Shown here in pieces: positions 25,538-41,440 of a DNA stretch of 64,000 nt. Position numbers and translations under genes: made by a program. This DNA is from Neoechinorhynchus agilis. Its lineage: Eukaryota > Acanthocephala. The notes below the pieces were generated by a model. That model worked only from the letters and a program-made list of their open reading frames with translations, did no database searches and had not been told where the DNA came from. Location of the stretch: the NCBI GenBank assembly GCA_051530055.1, contig CM121341.1:15128001-15192000 (forward strand). Direction: 5' to 3'. Every line of letters begins with the position of its first letter. Position 1 is the first letter of the stretch.

Positions 25538-28251
25538 TTATTCTTTCAAGTGACTGCTCGCATTTAATCCAGCATCCAACAATGCCTGATTACAATCCTT
25601 TCGACCTTGAAGTTGAATTTTGTGTGACTCTTCCCATGACAATACGCCGTATCCCGTTTTATTTTCCAGGAGATTAACATAAAAGAGCTCCGGTTCAGCG
25701 TTTACTCTCCATTCACAGCTTGCCTTCAGGAAAGGACGTCCTCCCATATATTTCTGCAAAACTCTTGGCAATTGAACAGTTTCAAGATCCTTATTAAAAT
25801 GAGTCTCGACTAAGCATTGCAATACTCGCGGAGTAGCCATTGCTGTGGCGTTCAGCTTTGAATATTTCAAATTGAGTAAAAGATATCGGAAAATAAAAAA
25901 TCTTACAGTATGAACGTATTCCTTTTTTCCAGAATTCGGATCAGTATAAATAATTCCCAGACGGCGACTTTGGTAATCGGTACAGTTTGAACAACTTGTG
26001 ATCTATTTTCGATAATTTTTGTGTCGAAGAGTTTTTATAGTATGTCTCCAATTAGCATGCTTCAAAGGTTCCACGAAAAACGAGAAGTCCCCGTGCTACT
26101 ACTAACGTGTTATGAGGATTTAAGAAATCAAATATGCACTTTTCTTATAACACGGAGATGCGAACTTTTCGATCAAATTCAGTAAAAAAAGTAAATTCGA
26201 ACATACATTTAACAATCCATGATTCAATAAAAGAACGATAATTTCACACGAATTTTAAATCGACTGTAACCTAAACGCTAAACAGGCGAACCTCTCCGTA
26301 TTTCTGTTCCGACGGCAAAAATGCTTCAATATCAAATTTTCTATAAGCAGGTAGACCAAGATCATTTGTCGGCATATCCAACGCTCTGCAAAATATTGAT
26401 CACAATCTAAAGTTCATTAAATAGATATCAAAAACCTAAAGCATAATCCGATATCGTTCATTATTCGCTTCTGAATATTATACAAATCCGCCATTACATC
26501 ATTGCTGTTTTCTGGAATGGAAACAACAAACATTTCGACCTAAATACTTAAGCGTTGATATTTGTACAGCAAAAAAACTTACTTTGTCGAATTCGTGAAC
26601 ACGATATAATGGACCACAATGGTCCATCGTTGATATCTCTGCGCGGAAACATCTACTCTGTGCAGCGTATCTATGCGAAATCTCAGTAGTATTAATTAAA
26701 AAGAACTTGTTTTTGCAGTCAATTAATTCATGGCTTTGGAAGGCAAAGAATCATAACTTAAACGCAGGGTCATATTACCATTTCGATTCAAGTTCTAAGA
26801 ACATATTTGGAGATTGGAAAGCGAAGATGCGAAATTTGTAAAATCTGAGTTAAAATTACGATGTGTGGCGCTTCGATAACAACATTCAATAAAATTTAGT
26901 TGGTTAAATAGCGCTTTTGTCAATTCTACGTTTCTATAAATTTATATTTTGTTGAATTTAAAAATGGCTTGATCTAATTACACTACGGTCTTATACTAGA
27001 ACCTTTCGGAAAATATTTTTAAGGAATATCCAGAACCTCTTCGGCAATTCACCGTATTCATAACGTCGACCAATAAGGTTGTGCGCTATAGTCATTTCCG
27101 CTGTTCCAGCCAAACACTGCGAATTATTTCGACTATTTACAAGTCTATACACTTTGTCTGTATCTACTTTAAATCCGCATTTTTCCTAAAACACAGATAA
27201 GAACAAATACTAATCGATATCGATTTCGTACAACAACGTCTTTATCAACAGTATCTGTGACCTTAATAAACTCAAATTTCTAAATGAAATGAGTTTTTCA
27301 AATGATCGCTTGTTATAAAGCAACCAACTTCTTCTTGAAGGACGCTTATTGCGTGTCGAACGAGGGCATATTCCAAAAGTGCCAATTCGCCGTATAATGC
27401 ATAGGCATTCGTGCATCCAATTTTTCCAAGCTTGCTATAATATTTTTAATGCAATGGTTAATATGAAGAAAAAGATCAGATTACCTTCGACGAAGTAGTC
27501 CACACCTTTTGGAGAAATCTTCAAACGACATACTTGTCTGATCTAATTTGTTAATATGAGATTAGGTGGATTTCTTCTATCAAATATAAAACTAAAATTG
27601 TTCGTTTTTAAATGAAATCAAACAAAAGGTAATGTAAGAATTTTAAAAGGTGTTAAGCGTGCGACGAAAGTAAAGAATAAAACATTTTAGATACTCAATC
27701 CGGTAAAACCAATATGCAAAAATAAATTACCTCGAGCTTTTTGCTTTGATTGGTCTATGATGGAGACAGCATAGGCCGATGGCTCTTGGCTATTTGACTG
27801 TAACACCGGTACATCCGGATGACTAAAATTAGGTAACTCGAATGCTTGATCGTAAATCTTGTTCGCCAAATCAATCGATCCTGCATCATTGATGTCCTTT
27901 AAAAATTCACACTGACGAGAAAAATTAAATACATTTACTGACCATAATATTGATTAAATTATCAAAATCTCGAAGCTAAAATATTCATCTTAGGAAAATA
28001 CCTACAGAGATGAAACTGACCATATTTTCATAAATATCTTGGGCATTTCGTTTACTGAATTCCGCTTGACACTTTTCGACGCTACCTAACAACAATTTCC
28101 AATTTAAATCAGAAGATTTTCCTTGATTAGCAGCACTGGTAATAATCGTGTTGACAGCTTTTGATTGAGTATCTGTTAATTTGTGTGATCCAAAAAGACG
28201 CTTTAAAGCAAAACTAGAATATCCTTTGAGGATTTTGGAATTAAACAACAT
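25538..28251 (-). CDS. SARS2: serine--tRNA ligase, mitochondrial
   Basis: Class II aminoacyl-tRNA synthetase charging mitochondrial tRNA-Ser. Eleven exons, all with GT-AG introns and matching phases: 28006-28251, 27731-27911, 27485-27542, 27329-27434, 27232-27279, 27037-27185, 26583-26670, 26436-26539, 26292-26385, 25907-26002 and 25538-25855. They give about 495 residues (human SARS2 has 518). Landmarks are [13 protein letters not shown] at the end of the N-terminal arm, CLAGTAEM, the motif 2 stretch SRCFRAE with [46 protein letters not shown], and motif 3 in [14 protein letters not shown]. The N-terminus (residues 1-30) is basic with few acidic residues, as expected for import. The C-terminus carries about 60 residues beyond the core that I do not recognise. 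MRPS18B is transcribed divergently 1.5 kb away. Confidence 0.93.
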
Positions 28252-28423
28252 CTACAATGTAAAGAATGTTTTAAGAACTATAAAATCGATTCATAAAATG
28301 GTAGCGAAAGGTTTGTTTGTTTATTTTTCAAAAGACAATTAGAATCGAATGTTTAATTTTGCGAATAAAATAAAAATATTTTATATAATCGCAAAATTTT
28401 CAATCTCAATATGTTAAATGCCT

Positions 28424-28482
28424 TATTTATTTAAAATTATTTTAAAAATTCAAAATGTGGAAAATAAAGCACATGAATAGTT
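28424..28482. repeat. direct repeat, left copy
   Basis: Contains TTTAAAATTATTTTAAAAAT followed by TCAAAATGTGGAAAATAAAG and CACATGAATA. It matches 29341-29420 almost exactly, in the same orientation, 0.9 kb apart. Confidence 0.75.
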
Positions 28483-29340
28483 CGTAAAATTCTTTCCAGC
28501 ATCTAATAGAAGGGCATGCATAAACTCAAACCTTGGGCCATTCTTTAATAAACTAAAACGTTTAAACCATAGAATCAAAAAATTAATACATGCTATTCCT
28601 GATCCCTTACCACCATTCTAAACATTTATGACAGGATCCTTCTGCTTTTTTTGGAAGAGGTCGTCTACCGGATTTTAAACTTAATTTTTCAAAAAAAATT
28701 ATTAATAAATCCAATAAAATATTTCGTCGAAGCATTTTAAACAAAAATTGGAATCCTTTTTATGGAAAATATATATTACTAAATTTTTTCCTTATCATGG
28801 AGCAATTAAGCAAGCCAAAATCATCGTATATCAGGACAAGCTCTCACTTACAAATAAAGACAGCGATCTCATTAAAGACATCGAAGGAAATGATCTATTA
28901 CAAATACTTGAAATTCTTGAAAAATTAATCATAAGGATAAATCAATGATAATATCAAATGTTTACAATCATTCAAACAGAAACCTTGGATAAAAACTAAT
29001 TCACATGAAAAACAATTGAGCCTTTTTGTTATTTTTATTCTTGTTTTTGTTTTCCCAAAAACATATCATTCCGTTTTTAACGTACTCCCTCAATCATTTT
29101 TTTTATTTTGCTGCTATATAGAAGCTGAGATCAGGCAAGGGAGTCCTGAATTCTAAGAGCTTCTAGCATGTCCCGTGCGGGATAATTATTTTGTCAATTT
29201 AATGTTTCTTTTGGTACTTATTCCTGATCTACTCGGCTTTTGGTAGATATCAGGAGGAAGTAAACAATGGTAAAAGTCGACAAAGTTCAGCTCATAATGG
29301 CTGTACAGGATCAAAGATGCTAAATGGGACCGGATTGTAT

Positions 29341-29420
29341 GCATCCTTATTTAAATAAAAATATTTAAAATTATTTTAAAAATTCAAAATGTGGAAAATA
29401 AAGCAGCACATGAATAATTC
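29341..29420. repeat. direct repeat, right copy
   Basis: Same core as the copy at 28424, with an extra AGC before CACATGAATA and about 20 bp more of A/T sequence on the left. The pair could be ends of one decayed element or a local duplication. Confidence 0.7.
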
Positions 29421-29808
29421 ACATGAACTATTTGAAGTGGTACCTAATGATGAACAAGAGAAATTTCGACCTATTTTCTGGGAAAATAAGGAAATTATCA
29501 AAAACTGAAAAAAATACCACTATGTATTCTAAATCATAGCATTTCTTTACATTCACACCACCGCTCTGGATCACTCAACTGCTGTCTTGGTGTAATGGTA
29601 GAAAAGACGGATGCAGCGTTCCCGCCATCATATATTTTCAAAATCAACAGTACCCTTCAAGAACAAACATCACGATATAAAATTCTAAATAATCGACTGA
29701 CGAAATATATATAAAGATCAATCGGATGCTTTTTCTTCCAGTCTTTTAAAAGAAATGAAACCACTTCTGTAAACATTTTGGCTTAACCCTTCGTTCTGTG
29801 TGTTAAAA

Positions 29809-31140
29809 ATGCTCCGTTTACTCTTTATGGGACGAGTATTCTCAAATTCCATCAGTTCAAAATCTCCCGGTGGTCTCCAACCGAAAACTTCTTTGCGGGG
29901 AACTCCATATAACTTCCAAGATGTGCAAACAAGCATCCGGTACCTCGAAAGTGAAGCTTACGCTCAGGCGTATGGCAAAGAGCCGGTTTGGCGCAATTAC
30001 AGACGAAACTTTAAGTCTCATTTTCCAACAGCCATCACGAGGCGCTTTTGTGTAAATGTGATCAATTCTCTTTTTTATTTTCTCAATAGGCAAAAAAAGA
30101 GCTTTGTTGTATATTTTGAGCTCAAAGAATTTGTCTTTCAACATGCTAAAACCTCTCGCTATCCAAGGTCTGAAAATGGTTAGTCGCAGCTATTCGTATC
30201 GGAGAATCAGCTATTCAAAAAGGGGAAATACTGAAACTCTAGGAGACAATGAAAGATGCTCCTGAGTTCCCATGTTAAAAAATATGATTTTTGTTTTAAA
30301 TTATGAAAAATATTATTTGACCTTCTAGAATATTGAAATATTTACTAATATCTCCAAAATTACTTTAAAACGTTAAAAAATAAGTCAAATTTGAATTGTG
30401 GTGATCACCGAATGGAAAATATTAGATTGAAACATTTCAAATGAGAAAAGATATTAGTTATTTTGTAAGGCTCGGGAACGCCGGATCGCCCGAGGTTCGA
30501 GAATAGTATGCCGGTCCCTTTGTTTATGTGGCGTTTTGCCTAACACGTCAATGGTCGATAGCACCTTAAGCTAAAGTTTTGTTTCTTTCCATTGTGTTGT
30601 ACGCCGTTTTTTAAGGCTTTACTCCTCGACAAAATGCGTGCCGTCAAAATCTGCGTAATGTCGAAAAAATCCTTCTTAGATGTTTGATGAGACGAGGCCT
30701 CCTCTTCCAAAATATTTTAATAAAATATTTTCTATCCGTGCTCCTTGATGCTTAAAAATTGAGAAATGTTCAATTTAAGAGACAACGTCTACATAACAGG
30801 CCATCCATGTCCCTTATGCCGAGATGAATATTTAGTGGTGGACGCCTCAAATATTCGATTAATTTCTCAATTTATTTGCCCTGAAACAGACCAGTTGTAC
30901 GGAACTGGAGTGACTCATGTGTGCCGAGCGCAACATCTTATGCTTCAGGTTGCGGTTGAACGAGCCAGGCGTCGTGCGTGGATAATCTATCGGATTCCAC
31001 CAAGACAATACGATTATGATCTTTATTACGGTAAACATTGCGTTGAGGACAAGCTTTTGGATGTTGTAATGAAGGCTAAAGAAATGAAAACCGTTGATCT
31101 TAATGCAGTCGTGGATAAGTTAAGAGAACAACATGATTGA
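29809..31140 (+). CDS. MRPS18B: mitochondrial small-subunit ribosomal protein S18b (mS40)
   Basis: Component of the mitochondrial 28S ribosomal subunit. Exon 1 runs from the ATG at 29809 to about 30049 and gives a basic presequence (MLRLLFMGRVFSNS) and the conserved GKEPVWRNYRRNFK segment, ending near TRRF. Exon 2 (about 30782-31140) gives GHPCPLCRDEYLVVD, the NIRLISQFICPETDQLYGTG core, a third zinc-type Cys in VCRAQH, and ends at TGA. A GT-AG join at 30050 and 30781 keeps frame and gives about 199 residues; human MRPS18B has 258. The implied intron of about 730 bp is long for this window, so a small middle exon may be missed. CPLCRD with ISQF and VCRAQH places it in the bS18 family, and the NYRRNFK segment points to the S18b paralogue. 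Confidence 0.8.
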
Positions 31141-31965
31141 TGGCGAGTGATCAAAGATGATCAACTTTTGTAATGTTGAAAAGTTTCAATAATCTTTCAT
31201 TTTAAAGTTAATACTGGTTTTTTGCAGGTCTTTAAGTCGAATTTTTGAATCTGCTAAAAAATCTTAACTAATAAACAATATATTTCCAATTCTTCAAATT
31301 TAGCACTTCAGTGCAATTTATATCATAGTCATAAAGCACACGATGCCATCGGACAGTCTGTAGTGCTGAATAGAACGTGGTTTCATTTCTGTCAGTTCAA
31401 TGGACTTTTTACGGTTGGTTTTAATAACACTTTTCCTTCGTCTATGAAATCACACTTTTTCGTAAATACGTTCTGCCAAAATAAAAGTCTCATAGTTGAG
31501 GTCCACCGAAAGCAAAAATTTAAAAAGATTTTTTAATAGGAGTTCACAAAAAAGTGGGCTTTGCTATGCAAACAAACGCCGAGGTTACTTCAGTTTCCCA
31601 TTTACGCTCTGGGATTCCTGCTCCAAACTGGAACGCTGGTACAATATGAGGAGTTTGTCCCGTGATCGGAAATAACCCATTTGACAAACAGAATTCATTT
31701 TCATTTGTCTTATATAAATTGTACAAATAAACGAAAAGTCGTCGTAGCTATATTAAAATAAGTTCACTCAGTACATAACGACGCGTTGATTCCAAAACTG
31801 TTTTCAGATTCGCGAGCGCTCTCATGGTTCTCGGGTTATTCGTGTTTATATGTTCGATTTAGAGCGACGAAATTATTCCTTAGCACTATAAATTTGAATA
31901 TTTTTTATTGCTATTCTAGAATTTGATTGAAAGAAGTGATGTAACACCCAATCTCTCGATTGCAG
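31141..31965. other. intergenic, MRPS18B to TRAPPC6
   Basis: No clear gene. The minus strand stays open for 60 codons at 31544-31726 with a protein-like composition (PITGQTPHIVPAFQFGAGIP), but it begins at TTG and no partner exon is evident. Confidence 0.4.
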
Positions 31966-32494
31966 ATGGTATCGACATCACCAAGCGATTCGTCCATGTC
32001 CCTTTCTCACCGACTATTGCTTTCTCAGTTTATTTGCGAATTCCAAGATGATGAAGATGGGTTAAGATCCATACAGAAATCAGCGTACGACGTAGTCTAC
32101 ATTGGTACCACATACAAGGACAAGTGCGTAGTACCATTGTAACAAAGGATGCCGACTTGTGAAGCGGATGCTGCTGAATCCACAATTATCCGCCATGGGG
32201 ACGCCAAGAGATGCTATAATGTTCATCGGAGTGGAAATATGGCCTATCCTTTTTAATCATAGTATCACTAAGTTACTCACAAAAGACGAGAAAGTGTTCG
32301 TTATTTGCGATTATGAACACAAATGGACATCGCCTGTCTTGAACAAAAGCGAACAACTTTTAGTGGGATTCACGTGTAACCTCACTCGTTCAATACTCCA
32401 GAACCTAGGGTTCGAGTGCAGGGTAAGGACGGAACCATTATACGCGAAAAGAATGAACGGTTTAGATGTTCTCACGTTTTTAATTGAACTCTGA
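31966..32494 (+). CDS. TRAPPC6: trafficking protein particle complex subunit 6 (Trs33)
   Basis: Subunit of the TRAPP tethering and GEF complexes that act on ER-Golgi vesicles through Rab1. Exon 1 is 31966-32104 and exon 2 is 32148-32494, separated by a 43-bp GT-AG intron in phase 1. The product has 161 residues; human TRAPPC6A/B have 159 and 158. Visible family features are AYDVVYIGCRLVKRML (the Y-x-x-G-x-R-L helix), AIMFIGVEIWPILF (the K-F-I-C-K-D-F-W position), the beta strand VFVICDYEH, and the C-terminal hydrophobic helix LLVGFTCNLTRSILQNLGFE. The ATG at 31966 directly follows TTGCAG, so a 5' non-coding exon is possible; a second ATG lies 10 codons on. Confidence 0.85.
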
Positions 32495-32636
32495 TAGCGT
32501 TTAAACAAAAAAATCTCCTTAAAAACGAAGGTTAAACTTCTGAGAGTTGAAATGTTCGAAATGAGCGGAGATTATAGCGAGCACAAAACAGACTATCTTA
32601 TTGAGGAGGATAATCAACGAAATAGATAGCGTTAGA

Positions 32637-33069
32637 TCATTCATGCCCGTGGAAAGGACAGATGCAACGTTCCCCCGTTACACAGCCAGACTTATGTTTT
32701 GTAGAAGGAAATCTCGGATCGCCAGTGATTCGTCTCAAAATATTTTGCACGTTTAATGTATCACAAAATGCGCCAAATACTCCCATTAAACGTACAAGCG
32801 TATTTAAGTCAAATTTAATAGTAAGATGAGCACGTCTTAAAGAAAAAGAGATTAACGAAGAATTATTCCATTTGTTAAATGATCTGATCATTTAAGAGTG
32901 CAAAAGGGATTTGTATCAAAGGGAATAATGCTATGAAACATTCACATAAACGCACTACAAAAAGACCGACAATTTCGTTTAGCCTTTCGATTGAATATCT
33001 GATCGTTTTCACGTGATATTTTGAACGTTTTGGTTGTGCAGTTTTTGTTTTAAAACTAGTAAATTTCAT
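32637..33069 (-). CDS. small unrecognised gene, splice pattern uncertain
   Basis: Two minus-strand open stretches look like parts of one gene. The 5' part starts at an ATG at 33069 (MKFTSFKTKTAQPKRSK, then KTIRYSIERLNEIV). The 3' part (32637 to about 32870) contains RRAHLTIKFDLNTLVRLMGV, FGAFCDTLN and a Cys/His-rich end GCVTGERCICPFHGHE. An excellent acceptor, CTCTTTTTCTTTAAG, lies just before RAHLTIK. I could not find a donor in matching phase, so the join is open. I do not recognise the family. Confidence 0.35.
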
Positions 33070-33274
33070 CAATAAAAACTAACTTAAATTGTGTTCATCA
33101 GTCGTATTGAAAGGCTCAGAAAGTCTTGCGATCATCAGAGCTTCAAGATATATGCTCGTTAGACATTCATCATTGCCGTATACATGCTTCGCGATCTGTT
33201 GTGCTCCACGCCTCGCATCAACAATTGAGCATAGTTTGTGTTGTTTATAAACACACGGAGAAAAACAACATCTT

Positions 33275-35611
33275 TCATTCGGAATCTTCTTCTGAAGGAT
33301 CATCCTCTTCAGAGTCGTCATCCGAAGCACTCGAAATGTCCATCATTTCGTCGTCGCTACCGTCAGTCATGTCTTCATCGCCTTCTTCAGGTTCATTCTT
33401 TTCCTTTTCCTTCTCCTCCTTCAAACTGACTTTGATAGCCTTCGCGTTAACCTCTTTTTTCTTTAAAACAGTCCCCTTTTCCTTGGGTTCCTGAGTCTTT
33501 TTCACTTCATGCTTTTTTGAAGTTACCTTGTGCTTTTTAGTCCCCTCTTTGGCTTCCGCTTTCTCAAGCTTTTGCTGCTTTAAGGGGGAAGCATCGGATT
33601 GGGACGCTTCAGCTGTTCGTTTTGTAGCCGCAAATTTATATCCCACAACAAGCCGGCTATTATCAATGGTCAAGCCGGACGTCTCTTTTAGAGCTTGGGC
33701 TGCCTGATCCTCAGTTTCGAAGAAAACAAAAGCAACTCTCGGTTTCTTCTTTCCTTGATTCAAAATCGAAAAAGACTTTGCATTTTTATACAAAGCTTTA
33801 AGATCGTCTTCTGTAAACGCCTTTTTGAATCCGCTCACATGCAGAGCAGTCTTATTGAACTCATGAACATCTTTATCCGCATTCTTGTTATTCTTTGCAA
33901 TCGCTTGCAATATCGTCACTTTTGTTTTGGCGTTATCTTTAAGTTCAATACTGCCCATATCCACATATTTCTTAACCTGCGAAACTTCTGCGAATCTCAC
34001 AAATGCAAAGAATCGTCGGATTCTTTTGATCTTATTGTGGTGAATAGAGACCGAAACGCACTCAGGGAACGAATCCATCAGAATCTCTTTTGTAATATTC
34101 TCATTGATACCTTTCACGAAAATCGAATCGTCGTTATAATTAAGCTTTGTTCGGTCTATCGACGGTGATGCTTTTCGAACAACGCACTTCTGACCCTTTA
34201 TCGTTGCGCCGTGGATCAAATGATCGAAGTTGCGCTGAGCTTCAGCTTCATCCGCAAACTCGATGAGACTGAACAATCGGTCGTCACGACGTCTCAAATG
34301 AATTGATTTTGGAGACGAAACAAAAACTGAACGTACATCTTCCTCGCTAGTATCCTTGGGAATAGTTTGAATAAAAAGCCAATTAACATGCTCACCCGGT
34401 CCATAAAGAAGATGTGCAGGTACTTCCTTCTTGTCTAAAGAAACCCTAACCGTTGACTCCTTGGATTTCTTTGCAGCTGGTGGGGTTCCAATCGCGGGAC
34501 CACTCTTTTCTTTTGTTTCGGACGAACACTTTTCCTTTTTACTTGCCTTAGACTTTTTGTTGGAAACTTTCTTCGGCAATTCAACCTCTTGAACTTCATC
34601 TTCCTTCATTGCCATTTTCTTTTTCTGCGGTTTCATGGATTTCTGTTTCTTTTCCGGTTTAACGGGCTCCTCGTCTTCTTCTGAAGACAATTCAATCGAC
34701 TCATCATCACTTTCTTCGTCAGAAGTATCCGGTGTTTGCTTTGCCACCTTTTTTTTCAGAGACTTCGCCGACTTTGATGGTTTTCCTTGTTTAGTTAACT
34801 CTTTATTTAAAGGTTTCTGCTTCTTCTTTACCGTTGTTGTCTTCACAGGTTCTTCATCATCTGAAGACAAATCCATAGACTCGTCCTCACTCGCTTCTTC
34901 CTTTTCCTTCAAATCCAACTTCACATTTTTGACTTTAGCGCCTTTTGGCGGTTGGACTGGTTCGTCATCTGAGGAAATGTCCATAGATTCATCGTCACTG
35001 TCCTCATCGGAGTCACCGTCACTTTCCTCATCCTGATCTTTTAGTGTCTTCTTAGTCGGTTTCATGTTCTCGTTATCATCGCTAGAAATGTCCACCGATT
35101 CAACTTCGAGCACTTGTTTCTTTTTTAAGCCCTTGACGAGCGCCTTTTTTTTCTCTTCGATCTCAGCTTCTTCTTCAGAAGAAGAGTTTTGAACAAGCGA
35201 ATCGTCATCACTATCCAAAGACTCGTCATCGTCTTCACTGTCCGTCTCCGCTTTGACGGCAACCTTCTTTTCCTTCATCTGCTTGACTTTTTTCCTTTCA
35301 GTTCCGAAATCCTCATGAACACTATCGCTGCCTTCGTCAAAAGAATCATTATCTTCATCCACGTCGAATTTCACCATCCGTTCTCGCTTTTTAAAGTCCC
35401 TATCATTTCGGTTGTTGTTGTTGCTGAATCCACCACGCCCACGACTCCGTTCAAACCTGCGTCCGCCACGGTTGAACCCATCGCCGCCGCCCCGACCACC
35501 ACGAAAACCACGATTAAAGCCTCGACCGCCCTGACGGACGCCGCGATCTCCACCACGACCACGCTGAAAACCACCGCTCCTACCTCTTCTTTGAACGTTG
35601 TTAAACGGCAT
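33275..35611 (-). CDS. nucleolin-like RRM protein with N-terminal RGG domain
   Basis: A single uninterrupted frame of about 778 residues. Residues 1-75 are an Arg/Gly box (RRGRSGGFQRGRGGDRGVRQ and more). Residues 85-370 are long Ser/Asp/Glu tracts alternating with lysine-rich linkers, a typical nucleolar CK2-substrate pattern. Three RNA-recognition motifs follow, with RNP2-like WLFIQTIP, SIFVKGI and ALHVSGF and RNP1-like RLFSLIEF, RFFAFVRF and RVAFVFF. A Lys-rich and finally acidic tail ends the protein. I prefer the ATG at 35611, which has A at -3 and begins directly before the RGG box. An upstream in-frame ATG at 35725 would add 38 residues in a weaker context. The expected role is rRNA transcription and processing in the nucleolus. 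Confidence 0.8.
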   Translation of the reverse strand: MPFNNVQRRGRSGGFQRGRGGDRGVRQGGRGFNRGFRGGRGGGDGFNRGGRRFERSRGRGGFSNNNNRNDRDFKKRERMVKFDVDEDNDSFDEGSDSVHEDFGTERKKVKQMKEKKVAVKAETDSEDDDESLDSDDDSLVQNSSSEEEAEIEEKKKALVKGLKKKQVLEVESVDISSDDNENMKPTKKTLKDQDEESDGDSDEDSDDESMDISSDDEPVQPPKGAKVKNVKLDLKEKEEASEDESMDLSSDDEEPVKTTTVKKKQKPLNKELTKQGKPSKSAKSLKKKVAKQTPDTSDEESDDESIELSSEEDEEPVKPEKKQKSMKPQKKKMAMKEDEVQEVELPKKVSNKKSKASKKEKCSSETKEKSGPAIGTPPAAKKSKESTVRVSLDKKEVPAHLLYGPGEHVNWLFIQTIPKDTSEEDVRSVFVSSPKSIHLRRRDDRLFSLIEFADEAEAQRNFDHLIHGATIKGQKCVVRKASPSIDRTKLNYNDDSIFVKGINENITKEILMDSFPECVSVSIHHNKIKRIRRFFAFVRFAEVSQVKKYVDMGSIELKDNAKTKVTILQAIAKNNKNADKDVHEFNKTALHVSGFKKAFTEDDLKALYKNAKSFSILNQGKKKPRVAFVFFETEDQAAQALKETSGLTIDNSRLVVGYKFAATKRTAEASQSDASPLKQQKLEKAEAKEGTKKHKVTSKKHEVKKTQEPKEKGTVLKKKEVNAKAIKVSLKEEKEKEKNEPEEGDEDMTDGSDDEMMDISSASDDDSEEDDPSEEDSE

Positions 35612-35936
35612 CTTGTAGCGAAGGACGAGCGGAAGATAATTTGGGATGCTGAGTTTTGTGTGTGCGTTTATTGGATGGCGAAGCAAGACGAGAGTAGAAG
35701 GCGGAGAGATACGAAAGAACGACATTTGGAAATGACGAGCGAATCTACATCACACGGAGAAAATGTTTTCATGTGGACACTACGAAACGGACGAAATATC
35801 GTCTGTGTGTATGTATGCGAATAAACAATTGCTTCCAAGTTAAGTAGAAAACTCGAGCAATTTTTTTCTAACAATTTTTTTTCATTTACACACACAACAA
35901 CAAAACGTTTATACAATCACCACCGTCCACGAAGAC

Positions 35937-36066
35937 CAGCAATTGAATTGATAAAATGATTCTGATTCAGCCGGTCGAAATATATTCATTCGTCTATTTA
36001 ACGCTCCGCCTCCTCCTCTCGAGTGTTTATAAACGACTGCAAAATAACAATACATATCTAATCGTC
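35937..36066. mobile_element. foldback element, family 2, copy 1
   Basis: About 107 bp from CAATTGAATTGATAAAATG to ACGACTGCAAAATAA match 53715-53822 with about one difference. The following AACAATACATATCTAA is the inverse of sequence at the left end of the second copy, marking it as a terminal inverted arm. Confidence 0.75.
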
Positions 36067-36466
36067 ACTCTATAAATGATCATTTGCTTATTTATTTCAA
36101 CATTGGTAGCAGTATTAATTCCACAAAGGCAGTCTTAAATTCCAGGGCTACATCGGGCCTAGTTTTCTATTCGATAAGTAGATTGCCTGAAAAGCAGCCT
36201 AATCCTCGGATTTATGGACATGGAACACCCGCTTCTTCACTCATGCGAAGCAGTTTTGTACGAAAACAGGATTGTCTGAACACTATAAAACCCTAACCTC
36301 TACCTTTTAGACTTGAAGAAGTTCGACGAAACGGACGAAATATTGTGTGTGCGTGTGAATAGTGAATTACAATCATAAACAAAAATGTATCCATGTAAGC
36401 AGCTTGTTTACAGTGGCCCTTGAGTTATTTTGTCTTGGGAAAAACGTACAAAAGCGCTGTTTCGTG

Positions 36467-40870
<4,404 letters not shown>

Positions 40871-40948
40871 TTTGTCTTCGATGATTTACTCGTTGAAGAA
40901 TGCGTTTTTTTATTCCCATTGATTGAACCAGTCGTTCTTCGTGCTTAT

Positions 40949-41021
40949 TGACCCCGACGAGACTTGAACTCGCAACCTTCTGATCTGGAGTCAGACGCTC
41001 TACCAATTGAGCCACGGAGTC
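40949..41021 (-). tRNA. trnW-CCA: tRNA-Trp (anticodon CCA)
   Basis: A 73-nt cloverleaf on the minus strand. The acceptor stem pairs GACTCCG with CGGGGTC (with a G-T pair), and A is the discriminator base. The D arm contains TGGCTCAATTGGTAGAGC (A box). The anticodon arm is TCTGA-CTCCAGA-TCAGA with CCA in the loop. The T arm GCGAG-TTCAAGT-CTCGT holds the B box. No intron. The sequence closely matches eukaryotic nuclear tRNA-Trp. Confidence 0.96.
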
Positions 41022-41440
41022 TATTCGTGGCGTTTTCTCAACTATTTAATGACTAGGATTATTTATTTGAAAAAATGTCCTTTTTATTACTATTTAAATT
41101 ATGGACGAAAATATTGTTTAGACTCAATTGTAATGATAAATTTTTAAGACAAAAGGTATTGTTTTCGATGGTAAATTTTATAAATTCGATTAACTCTAGC
41201 GACTGAGAGTATCAGTTTTGGTGAGTCTGTCAGAGGTTTCTAGTCAAACATACAAATAAGATTAAAACATTGAACTATTTGTGGATTTCTCAGTCAACGC
41301 CGAAAACGTCATAATTATGAATTCTTCAATGAAATGTTACAACCCATTTTATATGTGGCTAAAATCGGTTCTCTTTTATTAAGATTTTAAAACCTTAAAG
41401 AACGATTTCGCTTTTCCAACGTTCGTGGATAAAATACGAA
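41022..41440. other. intergenic
   Basis: AT-rich spacer between the tRNA-Trp gene and the 3' end of the F-box/kelch gene. Nothing recognised. Confidence 0.5.

Larger units (their letters stand above)
28252..29808. other. AT-rich divergent intergenic region
   Basis: Lies between the divergent SARS2 and MRPS18B genes and should contain both promoters. It carries a direct repeat (28424-28482 and 29341-29420). An open frame at 28748-28948 starts with TTG and has no recognisable product. Nothing else is supported. Confidence 0.5.

Noticed and set aside
29600-32680. Possible duplication linking 29605-29640 with 32640-32680
   Set aside because: Similarity is limited to about 30 bp around GATGCAGCGTTCCC and does not extend on either side.
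34635-35824. Plus-strand Ser-rich and Thr/Pro-rich frames
   Set aside because: They are the antisense of the acidic and RGG repeats of the nucleolin-like gene.
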